Shown: positions 1 to 5,438 of the stretch, one piece after another
How the letters are laid out: the number at the start of each line of letters is the position of its first letter
Position numbering within the stretch: the first letter of the stretch is position 1
Assembly: GCA_004554255.1 (NCBI GenBank)
Contig: SFNC01000122.1
Coordinates: 1-5,472 of the forward strand
DNA: 5,472 bases
Direction of reading: 5' to 3'
DNA from: Bacteroidales bacterium
Lineage (GTDB): Bacteria > Bacteroidota > Bacteroidia > Bacteroidales > Muribaculaceae
Notes under the pieces: model-generated
Seen by the model: the letters and a program-made list of their open reading frames with translations, nothing else
Database searches by the model: none
Told to the model about the DNA's origin: nothing
Translations under genes and position numbers: made by a program

Positions 1-93
1 AGTCACATAGCCCGCTATGCTCCTTCACCTGCAAGACTAAATCTGACCGAAATCTGCGACCCCTGCGTTAACAAATATTGGGGAACGGGGTCT
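1..93 (+). repeat. 93-base dispersed repeat, left copy (long form)
   Basis: This stretch recurs as an inverted copy at 5312-5404 with a single difference, A at 27 here. It has two visible parts. Bases 1-57 form an arm that includes the small palindrome CATAGC-CC-GCTATG (6-19). Bases 58-92 form a 35-base core starting GACCCC and ending GGGGTC, so the core ends can pair, with a further GTT/AAC pairing inside (67-69 with 84-86). The core alone recurs at 3019-3053. The element may extend left of the window. It lies 28 bases before the promoter of the following gene and could act as a 3' end for an unseen upstream gene. No transposase or target duplication is visible, so I call it a dispersed intergenic repeat of unknown kind. 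Confidence 0.9.
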
Positions 94-120
94 AAATATG
101 TGAATCAAAGGTAAGAATTA

Positions 121-152
121 TTTGGAATACCACAAAATTATAAGTAATTTTG
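121..152 (+). promoter_or_regulatory. Bacteroidetes-type promoter of the SDR-nuclease unit
   Basis: TTTG at 121-124 is followed by 20 bases and then TAATTTTG at 145-152, a full match to the Bacteroidetes primary sigma -7 element TAnnTTTG at the usual spacing. Transcription would start a few bases after 152, leaving a leader of roughly 15 bases before the ATG at 174. This also decides the start codon: the in-frame TTG at 150 lies inside the -7 element and cannot be the start of this transcript. Confidence 0.75.
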
Positions 153-173
153 GGAGATAAAACTTTTTATGAG

Positions 174-1199
174 ATGACAGAGACAAAGAAAACCGTTCTG
201 ATAGTCGGTGCCGGTGGATTTATCGGCGGATTTATCGCCGCGCGGGCGCTGGAGCTCGGATATGAGACGTATGTGGGCGTAAGAGCCTCTACGTCACGCA
301 GGTATCTTGCCGACAGCCGTCTGCATTTTGTTGTCCTGGATTATGACAATGAGGACGCCGTGGCTGCGGCTTTGCGTGAGTGCGCACCCTCGCAGGCCGG
401 CTGGGACTACATTATTTGGAATCTCGGAGCCACGAAGGTGGCAAATCCCGACGACTTCGACCGCATAAACTACCGTTATATCCTTAACTTTGTGCGCGTG
501 ATTAAGCACATCGGGATGGTGCCGGAGAAGTTTCTGTATATGAGCTCGTTAAGTGCCCTGGGGCTTGGCGACGAGAAGAACTATACACCCCTCGACGCCA
601 ACACCGTGCCACGTCCCAACACGCTGTACGGAGTGTCAAAGATAAAGGCTGAGGTCTGCCTCGAAAAATCGGACATCCCATGGATAATATTCCGTCCCAC
701 AGGCGTTTACGGCCCCCACGAAAAGGACTATCTGATGATGATTCAGTCCATAGACCGCCACGTGGACGTGAGCATGGGGTTTAAAAAGCAGATGCTTACA
801 TTTATATATGTGGACGACCTCGTGGACGCCATGTTCGCCGCCCTTGCCGCTCCCGCCGAAAAGGTGCTTCATCACAAATACATAATCAGCGAGGACAGGG
901 CGTACACCCAGGGCGAGTTCCGCAAGATAGTAGCCAAACACCTTGGCAATAAGTGTGTTATCCCCGTAAAACTGCCCATGTGGATGGTGTATGTGGTGTC
1001 GGCGGCAGCAGAAAAACTGTCGGCGGCGCAAGGTAAAGCGTCCACGCTGAATACCGACAAGTACAAAATAATGCGCCAGAGAAACTGGACATGCGACATC
1101 TCCGATGCTCAGCGCGATTTCGGTTTCGACCCGAAGTGGAGCCTCGACCGCGGTATCGCCGAGACGGTACGTGTATATTTGGAATCAAAAAACAAATAA
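174..1199 (+). CDS. NAD(P)-dependent epimerase/dehydratase-like extended SDR protein
   Basis: This 341-residue protein belongs to the extended short-chain dehydrogenase/reductase superfamily (NAD-dependent epimerase/dehydratase type). An N-terminal Rossmann nucleotide-binding motif GAGGFIG (12-18, GxxGxxG) follows the first beta strand. MSSLSALG (123-130) carries the active-site serine region. YGVSK (152-156) gives the catalytic Tyr152 and Lys156, and RPTGVYGP (174-181) is the typical loop after the catalytic site. Cytoplasmic location is likely, because there is no signal peptide. Residues 267-279 are hydrophobic but short and probably part of the substrate domain. I chose ATG 174 because the earlier in-frame TTG falls in the promoter. 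The substrate (nucleotide sugar, steroid-like or other) cannot be told from sequence. The nuclease gene follows after 12 bases, so the two are probably cotranscribed. Confidence 0.88.
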   Translation: MTETKKTVLIVGAGGFIGGFIAARALELGYETYVGVRASTSRRYLADSRLHFVVLDYDNEDAVAAALRECAPSQAGWDYIIWNLGATKVANPDDFDRINYRYILNFVRVIKHIGMVPEKFLYMSSLSALGLGDEKNYTPLDANTVPRPNTLYGVSKIKAEVCLEKSDIPWIIFRPTGVYGPHEKDYLMMIQSIDRHVDVSMGFKKQMLTFIYVDDLVDAMFAALAAPAEKVLHHKYIISEDRAYTQGEFRKIVAKHLGNKCVIPVKLPMWMVYVVSAAAEKLSAAQGKASTLNTDKYKIMRQRNWTCDISDAQRDFGFDPKWSLDRGIAETVRVYLESKNK

Positions 1200-1211
1200 A
1201 ATATATTGAAA

Positions 1212-1979
1212 ATGAAGAAGTTAATTACATTAGTGTGCCTGTGCTCCGCTCTCATGAGCTGGGGCTGGGGACAGAAAGGACACGATGTGACAGCGTATGT
1301 TGCCGAACAGCATCTCACTCCTGAGGCTAAAGCTGCTGTCAATGATTTATTGGACGGTAAATCAATGGTTTACTGGGCAAACTGGCTTGATAACGCCAGC
1401 CATACTCCCGAGTATGCCTACACCAAAACCTGGCACTACAAAAACATAAACGAGGGCGTGGAATACGAGAAAATGGGCCTTAACTCGTCCGGCGATGTCG
1501 TGACAGCGATAAAATCACGCATAGAGATTCTCAAAGACCCCTCAAAATCCAAGGACGAGAAGACTCTCGCGCTGAAGATGCTGGTGCATATCATGGGCGA
1601 TGTACACCAGCCCATGCACATGGGCCATGCCACAGACCTCGGCGGTAACCGCGTGAAAATCAAGTACTTTAATCGCGACAAAAACCTCCATGGCATCTGG
1701 GACACCGACCTGGTGGAGAGCGCGCACAAGTGGAGCTACAGCGAGTGGCAGCAGCAGATAGACCGCCTTACTCCCGAGCAGCAGTCCGAGGTTGTAAAAG
1801 GCTCTGTGGACGATTGGGCAAAGGAGACATTCGGTATTGCCACGCAGGTCTACAAGGAAATGCCCGCCGGCGCCAACGTCAGCTACAACGAGATTGCACG
1901 CTGGGCACCCGTAATAGAGAATCAGCTTGCCAAGGCCGGCATACGCCTCGCCTACGTCCTCAATTCCATCTTTAAATAA
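1212..1979 (+). CDS. Secreted S1/P1-type zinc-dependent nuclease
   Basis: This 255-residue protein is a phospholipase C/S1-P1 nuclease family enzyme, which cleaves single-stranded nucleic acids with a three-zinc site. An N-terminal signal peptide (Lys-Lys, then a hydrophobic stretch to about residue 16) likely ends before Trp19. This fits the family, in which the mature N-terminal Trp is itself a zinc ligand. The other ligands are all present: His24 (WGQKGH), Asp60 (WLDNAS), His75 (KTWHY), His126, Asp130 and His136 (HIMGDVHQPMH), and His160 and Asp164 (HGIWD). It should therefore be active, in the periplasm or outside the cell, probably for nucleic-acid breakdown and phosphate or nucleoside supply. 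ATG 1212 is preferred over the in-frame TTG at 1206. The gene shares the transcript of the preceding SDR gene and ends at a strong terminator. Confidence 0.93.
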   Translation: MKKLITLVCLCSALMSWGWGQKGHDVTAYVAEQHLTPEAKAAVNDLLDGKSMVYWANWLDNASHTPEYAYTKTWHYKNINEGVEYEKMGLNSSGDVVTAIKSRIEILKDPSKSKDEKTLALKMLVHIMGDVHQPMHMGHATDLGGNRVKIKYFNRDKNLHGIWDTDLVESAHKWSYSEWQQQIDRLTPEQQSEVVKGSVDDWAKETFGIATQVYKEMPAGANVSYNEIARWAPVIENQLAKAGIRLAYVLNSIFK

Positions 1980-1993
1980 CAGAGTATAACCGC

Positions 1994-2033
1994 AAAAATG
2001 GGGCAGTTCGCATCCGGACTGTCCCATTTTTTT
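1994..2033. terminator. Bidirectional intrinsic terminator between convergent genes
   Basis: The arms 1994-2009 and 2016-2031 pair over 16 positions (two G-U wobbles) around a six-base loop, GCATCC. An A-run leads in on the left and a T-run (2027-2033) follows on the right, so it can work in both directions. It lies 14 bases after the nuclease stop and 15 bases past the stop of the convergent ArgC-like gene. Confidence 0.92.
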
Positions 2034-2048
2034 GTGGTATGGTATGTA

Positions 2049-2891
2049 TCAGTGGCCGAGCGCTTTCAGCTGCAGCCCTATAACCTCATGCAGCCCGAAG
2101 AGCAGATTCATGCAGTGCACGGCGCTGCCGGCGCAGCCCTTTATGGCAGGGTCCATCAGGGCGGTCACGGTGAGCGTGTTGTCGTCCACTTTCAGGTTCA
2201 GCAGACACTTGTTGGTGTTTGCAACGTCTGCGGCAACGGGAATCCTGGAGAGTACGAAAACGAAATTATGGTCGTCGTAAGCCTCGCGGTAAAGGGCGCG
2301 GATGTCGCTGCCCGTGCAGTTTGTCTGCAGTGTTGCCCGTGCCGTGCAATCCGTCGCGTTGCCACGCAGAATGCGTCCCGAAAAATCGGGCTGGAGGCCG
2401 CGAACAGCGGTCTCGACAATGGAAATGTCGGTGTCAGCGGGAACGTCAATGACAATGTCGCCGCGTAACTCGCCGCGCTTGGCGAGTGGGAGAATGGTAA
2501 TAACTGCGGCCTGGACTGACGGATGGGGTATGGCGGCACGGGTTGCTCCGCGCACCATGTCCTTGCGGTTTAGCTCGCCGATGCCGAGCACAAACCCGGG
2601 TTGCCCGATTCGCTGCCCGGTAAGGTCTATGATTCTGGCATCTTCGGGTGCCGAGGACAGGTCGGCGTCCGGACGGCACAGAAAAATGACATTGGATTTG
2701 GACAGGTCGGGGTCGTCGCTGAAACGCAGGTCGGTATCTCCTACCAGGCCGAAGTGAAAGTCGCTCACCAGCTGGCCGTCCCGGTCGGCGCTCTGAGCGT
2801 TGATTATATTTACATCCGGGTGGTGAATGAGCAGGCGTAATAACTCGCCGCCCGCGTCTGAATCCGCGTCGAGGATAGAGGCTTTTATCAT
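2049..2891 (-). CDS. ArgC-like protein without catalytic residues (probable pseudoenzyme)
   Basis: This 280-residue protein resembles N-acetyl-gamma-glutamyl-phosphate reductase (ArgC; NADPH reduction step of arginine synthesis) along its length. GGELLRLLIHHPDV (14-27) follows the first strand, IDLTG is at 88-92 and GELNR at 105-109 (ArgC: PELNR). The C-terminal block KGCAGSAVHCMNLLFGLHE (251-269) matches the ArgC KGAAGQAVQNMN region. The functional residues are changed. The glycine loop GxxGxxG reads D8-A-D-S11-D-A-G14, the catalytic NPGCYPT loop reads IPHPSVQ (121-127, no Cys), and the usual His-containing HRHxPE motif is not seen. It is somewhat shorter than the usual 310-350 residues. The frame is intact, with its own promoter and terminator, so it is probably expressed. 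A non-catalytic, regulatory or scaffolding role is inference. A remote semialdehyde dehydrogenase of other function is the alternative. Confidence 0.8.
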   Translation of the reverse strand: MIKASILDADSDAGGELLRLLIHHPDVNIINAQSADRDGQLVSDFHFGLVGDTDLRFSDDPDLSKSNVIFLCRPDADLSSAPEDARIIDLTGQRIGQPGFVLGIGELNRKDMVRGATRAAIPHPSVQAAVITILPLAKRGELRGDIVIDVPADTDISIVETAVRGLQPDFSGRILRGNATDCTARATLQTNCTGSDIRALYREAYDDHNFVFVLSRIPVAADVANTNKCLLNLKVDDNTLTVTALMDPAIKGCAGSAVHCMNLLFGLHEVIGLQLKALGH

Positions 2892-2917
2892 CTATTATTC
2901 TTGTTTTAACTATGTTG

Positions 2918-2949
2918 CAAAGTTAAACAAATTTGGCGAGAAAACAAAA
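2918..2949 (-). promoter_or_regulatory. Bacteroidetes-type promoter of the ArgC-like gene
   Basis: Read on the minus strand, TTTTG (2949-2945) is followed by 19 bases and then TAACTTTG (2925-2918), a full TAnnTTTG match. It predicts a leader of about 20 bases before the ATG at 2891 and separates this gene from fba, whose terminator lies just upstream. Confidence 0.75.
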
Positions 2950-2956
2950 TCTACGC

Positions 2957-2993
2957 AAAAACGGACCCACGCCATTTGCGTGAGCCCGTTTTT
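2957..2993 (-). terminator. Intrinsic terminator downstream of fba
   Basis: The arms 2957-2972 and 2978-2993 pair at 14 of 16 positions (two mismatches) around the loop CATTT. On the minus strand the hairpin ends in TTTTTG. It lies about 60 bases past the fba stop, beyond the repeat core, and before the next promoter. Its A/T-run symmetry would allow two-way action, but no plus-strand gene leads into it. Confidence 0.85.
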
Positions 2994-3018
2994 AGGGTAT
3001 TCCTGTTATAGAAATTAA

Positions 3019-3053
3019 GACCCCTGCGTTAACAAATATTGGGGAACGGGGTT
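3019..3053 (+). repeat. Repeat core alone, overlapping the fba stop codon
   Basis: This 35-base stretch equals the core of the long repeat (58-92) except for its last base, T instead of C. It lacks the 57-base arm found in the copies at 1-93 and 5312-5404, so the core behaves as a separate module. Its final base is also the last base of the fba stop codon (3055-3053 on the minus strand). TTAA lies just before it and TTTAA spans its other end, which slightly lengthens the terminal inverted repeat. In fba mRNA it would fold as a hairpin directly after the stop codon, upstream of the true terminator. Confidence 0.9.
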
Positions 3054-4048
3054 TAAGCCTTGCCGGCGCTGCCGAGAACGTTTACAATCTTGTGCTTGTA
3101 AAGTTTCTCCATGTTGTCGCGAGCCGGGCCGAGATATTTGCGGGGGTCGAATTCGCCGGGTTTCTCAAAGAATACGCGACGAACGGCGGCGGTCATGGCC
3201 AGACGGCTGTCAGAGTCAATGTTGATTTTGCAGACAGCGCTCTTGGCGGCCTTGCGGAGCTGCTCTTCGGGGATACCGATGGCATCGGGAAGCTTACCGC
3301 CAAACATGTTGATGGTATCAACCTCCTCCTGGGGAACTGAAGAAGAACCGTGCAGTACGATGGGGAAGCCGGGGAGTTTCTCCATAACGGCGTCGAGAAC
3401 GTCGAAAGCCAGAGGGGGCGGAACCAGCTTGCCGTCCTCGTTGCGTGTGCACTGCTCGGGAGTGAACTTGTAGGCGCCGTGGCTTGTGCCGATAGAGATG
3501 GCGAGGGAGTCGCAACCGGTGCGGGTAGCGAAGTCGATAACCTCTTCGGGGTCGGTGTAGGTGTGGTGGTCAGAAGAAACTTCGTCTTCCACGCCGGCGA
3601 GTACGCCGAGCTCACCTTCAACGGTAACGTCGAACTGGTGGGCGTAATCAACAACCTGTTTTGTCAGAGCCACGTTCTCCTCGTAGGGGAGGTGCGAGCC
3701 GTCAATCATAACTGAAGAGAAACCCGAGTCGATGCAGCTCTTGCAGAGCTCGAAGCTGTCGCCGTGGTCAAGGTGAAGAACAATCTGGGGGTTCTCCCAG
3801 CCCAGTTCTTTGGCATATTCTACAGCGCCCTGTGCCATGTAGCGGAGCAGGGTAGCGTTTGCGTAGTTGCGGGCACCTTTAGAAACCTGAAGGATGACGG
3901 GGGATTTTTCTTCAGAAGCAGCCTTGATGATAGCCTGCAGCTGCTCCATGTTGTTGAAGTTGAAAGCGGGAATAGCGTAGCCGCCTTTGATTGCTTTGGC
4001 AAACATTTCGCGTGTGTTTACCAGACCTAAATCCTTGTAATTTACCAT
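3053..4048 (-). CDS. fba: Class II fructose-1,6-bisphosphate aldolase
   Basis: This 331-residue cytoplasmic enzyme is a zinc-dependent aldolase that interconverts fructose 1,6-bisphosphate with dihydroxyacetone phosphate and glyceraldehyde 3-phosphate in glycolysis and gluconeogenesis. A TIM-barrel start, AIPAFNFNN (25-33), is followed by HLDHGD (92-97) with catalytic Asp94 and zinc ligand His95. VEGELG (143-148), GTSHG with His190, and LHGSSS (232-237) with His233 give the remaining metal and phosphate contacts, and NIDSD (276-280) is the usual phosphate/substrate motif. The HGSSSVPQE wording resembles the Calvin-cycle-type subgroup, but a fixation role is not implied. Length and motifs are complete. 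It has its own promoter overlapping the preceding gene's stop, a leader of about 70 bases, and a separate terminator, so it is probably expressed independently of luxS. Confidence 0.97.
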   Translation of the reverse strand: MVNYKDLGLVNTREMFAKAIKGGYAIPAFNFNNMEQLQAIIKAASEEKSPVILQVSKGARNYANATLLRYMAQGAVEYAKELGWENPQIVLHLDHGDSFELCKSCIDSGFSSVMIDGSHLPYEENVALTKQVVDYAHQFDVTVEGELGVLAGVEDEVSSDHHTYTDPEEVIDFATRTGCDSLAISIGTSHGAYKFTPEQCTRNEDGKLVPPPLAFDVLDAVMEKLPGFPIVLHGSSSVPQEEVDTINMFGGKLPDAIGIPEEQLRKAAKSAVCKINIDSDSRLAMTAAVRRVFFEKPGEFDPRKYLGPARDNMEKLYKHKIVNVLGSAGKA

Positions 4049-4090
4049 TGGATGTATTGAATTAAAATTTGTGTTTGTGTTCTTAAAAGT

Positions 4091-4105
4091 GAGCCGATGG
4101 GGCTC
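4091..4105 (-). promoter_or_regulatory. Small GC-rich hairpin in the fba leader
   Basis: GAGCC and GGCTC form a perfect five-base stem with a five-base loop, followed on the minus strand by ACTTTT. It lies within the predicted fba leader and also 44 bases past the stop of the AlbA_2 gene. It could be a weak terminator for the luxS unit, an attenuator, or an mRNA-stabilising stem. The short stem and broken T-run keep confidence low. Confidence 0.35.
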
Positions 4106-4121
4106 TTGATATTTCAGACAG

Positions 4122-4152
4122 CAAAGTTACGAAAAAAATCTGAAAATGTCAA
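4122..4152 (-). promoter_or_regulatory. Bacteroidetes-type promoter of fba
   Basis: On the minus strand TTG (4152-4150) is followed by 20 bases and TAACTTTG (4129-4122), a full TAnnTTTG match. The -33 element overlaps the TGA stop of the preceding gene (4151-4149). The predicted start, a few bases after 4122, leaves roughly 70 untranslated bases before the ATG at 4048. Confidence 0.7.
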
Positions 4153-4826
4153 GAGCTGAAATCATCCGGTGCCACGAGCCTGAAGGAATGGTTTACAAAT
4201 ACTATGTCAATCAGGCCCAGGGAAATAAGCCTTGCCACGAGGCTGTTGGTGGCGGCTTTGCTGCGATGCACCGTCAGTGGCAGTGTCTCGGGGTCCACGG
4301 GGCCGTCTGCAGTGCGGATGGCTGTGAGGATGTCGCCGGCCATGTCGTCAATCAGCAGAGGCGCGTGCGAATCCGCGGCGGCATCGCGGAGCATCCATGC
4401 CCGCACCATAAGCGGGTGTGCCACAATGTTTTCATCGGCCACACGGTAGTATGCGCGTTTGCGGCCGTCGGCTTCCAGTACGCGTACGGGACGCCTGTCG
4501 GCGCGTGGCACCGTAGCCCGTATCACTATCACGCCGGGGTCAACCTTGAAGGCGTCGAAGGATATGGGCTGGGGCGGGTCGCAGTACATCTGTGCGGCCT
4601 GTTCCACTACGTAGACATCCTCTTCATTGCGCACTCCGGCAACTGTACCGTTGTCTTTTACGCCGATAAGCAGGCTGCCGCCGCTGTTGTTGGCGAACGC
4701 CGACACCGACCGCGCTATCTTGCGCGCGTCGCTGATGGCGAATTTGAAGTCCTGCTGCTCATGCTCGCCCTGGTCTATAAGCCTTTGGATGAGGTAGCGG
4801 CCCTTTATGGCCTTCAGGTCCTTCAT
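4149..4826 (-). CDS. AlbA_2/Schlafen-type putative DNA-binding protein
   Basis: This 225-residue protein carries an AlbA_2 domain (Schlafen AlbA-like, often labelled divergent AAA or ATP-binding) at about residues 18-135. EHEQQDFK (21-28) matches the ExxxxEFK start. AFANNSGGSLLIGVKDNG (43-60) is the family signature, followed by a typical YYRV strand near 126-129. The C-terminal part (about 160-220) looks like a winged helix (TNSLVARLISLGLID), which I infer from its pattern only. Such proteins bind nucleic acid and often act as regulators; the target here is unknown. Its ATG overlaps the luxS stop as ATGA (4826-4823), so translation is probably coupled to luxS. No other domain or membrane segment is seen. 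Confidence 0.85.
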   Translation of the reverse strand: MKDLKAIKGRYLIQRLIDQGEHEQQDFKFAISDARKIARSVSAFANNSGGSLLIGVKDNGTVAGVRNEEDVYVVEQAAQMYCDPPQPISFDAFKVDPGVIVIRATVPRADRRPVRVLEADGRKRAYYRVADENIVAHPLMVRAWMLRDAAADSHAPLLIDDMAGDILTAIRTADGPVDPETLPLTVHRSKAATNSLVARLISLGLIDIVFVNHSFRLVAPDDFSS

Positions 4827-5305
4827 TTGGCGTATTCAAGATGTGCGTCGTCGATGTTTTCGAGGGTGTTTTTTACGTAATGTGCGGCGGCCTGGCGGGC
4901 TCCGGCCAGGTCTGTGAACGACCAGTTGCCGCAGTCGCGGGGCGTCGCTCCGGGAATGTCACCCTCGTAGGTGCTTATCCAGCGGAACATCTCCAGCATC
5001 AGGCCCGCTATCTCGCGGGGGCTATAGTCGCCCTGGACAATCAGGTATGAGCCGGTGCAGCAGCCCATCGGACCCCAGTAGACTATGCGCTTGCTCCATT
5101 CCGCGTTGTTTCTGAGCCAGGTGGCGGCAAGGTGCTCGATGGTGTGGAGCACGCGGGGCGACAGTGCCTCCTCGCGGTTGGGGGCAGTCATGCGGATATC
5201 GTAGGTGGTGAGGATGTCGCCGGAGGCTGTGACATCGCGGCGGCTGACATAGACACCCGGTTCCAGGACCAGGTGATTCACGCAGAAAGATGCTATTTTT
5301 TCCAT
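4823..5305 (-). CDS. luxS: S-ribosylhomocysteine lyase (AI-2 synthesis)
   Basis: This 160-residue protein is LuxS, the metal-dependent lyase that splits S-ribosylhomocysteine into homocysteine and DPD, the precursor of the AI-2 signal, in the activated methyl cycle. Metal ligands His54 and His58 with catalytic Glu57 sit in HTIEHLAAT (54-62). Catalytic Cys82 is in GPMGCCTGSYL, and the third ligand Cys125 is in RDCGNW. Substrate residues Ser6, His11 and Arg38 (YDIRM) are kept, so it should be active. The usual partner nucleosidase gene (pfs) is not in the window. No TAnnTTTG promoter is seen just upstream: the 93-base repeat ends six bases before the ATG. Transcription may therefore begin beyond the repeat or come from an unseen upstream gene. 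The AlbA_2 gene overlaps its stop. Confidence 0.97.
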   Translation of the reverse strand: MEKIASFCVNHLVLEPGVYVSRRDVTASGDILTTYDIRMTAPNREEALSPRVLHTIEHLAATWLRNNAEWSKRIVYWGPMGCCTGSYLIVQGDYSPREIAGLMLEMFRWISTYEGDIPGATPRDCGNWSFTDLAGARQAAAHYVKNTLENIDDAHLEYAK

Positions 5306-5311
5306 AATTTA

Positions 5312-5404
5312 AGACCCCGTTCCCCAATATTTGTTAACGCAGGGGTCGCAGATTTCGGTCAGATTTAGTCTTGCAGGAGAAGGAGCATAGCGGGCTATGT
5401 GACT
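5312..5404 (-). repeat. 93-base dispersed repeat, right copy (inverted to the left copy)
   Basis: It is the reverse complement of 1-93 over all 93 bases, with one difference (position 5378). The core occupies 5313-5347 and the arm with the CATAGC-CC-GCTATG palindrome lies at 5348-5404. Relative to luxS it has the same orientation as the left copy has to its downstream gene. Its edge is six bases from the luxS ATG, so any transcript entering luxS from upstream carries this structured element as its leader. Confidence 0.92.
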
Positions 5405-5412
5405 GAACCAAA

Positions 5413-5438
5413 AGACTAAAGATGGCCGGAAGCTGCGA
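5413..5438 (+). repeat. Diverged, oppositely oriented partial repeat copy
   Basis: These 26 bases match the arm segment 35-60 of the left copy at 21 positions, including AGACTAAA at one end and CTGCGA at the other. The orientation is opposite to the adjacent right copy, so the two pair as an imperfect inverted repeat around the CATAGC palindrome. The following bases to the window end resemble the core only weakly (AT-rich centre, then CGGG). The remaining bases 5439-5472 hold nothing else I can name. Confidence 0.55.

Noticed and set aside
150..173. TTG at 150 as start of the SDR gene
   Set aside because: The codon lies within the -7 promoter element. The ATG at 174 gives the normal short N-terminus before the Rossmann strand.
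1998..2468. Plus-strand open frame of 156 codons after the nuclease gene
   Set aside because: It begins inside the terminator hairpin and runs antisense to the ArgC-like gene, which has family landmarks, a promoter and a terminator.
2049..2891. Ordinary functional argC
   Set aside because: The catalytic Cys, the His motif and most of the nucleotide-binding glycines are replaced, and no other arginine genes are adjacent.
1..3053. CRISPR-like array from the repeated 35-base core
   Set aside because: Copies are about 3 kb and 2.3 kb apart, with whole genes between them, and one is inverted. There are no spacers and no cas genes.
4146..4880. Long plus-strand open frame (244 codons) opposite the AlbA_2 gene and the end of luxS
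   Set aside because: It is antisense to two convincingly homologous genes, has no family resemblance, and its length is explained by the GC-rich codon pattern of the real strand.
1..5404. Composite transposon or integron cassette bounded by the repeats
   Set aside because: There is no transposase, integrase or visible target duplication. The core does not carry proper attC-type RYYYAAC/GTTRRRY pairs, and the contents are housekeeping genes.
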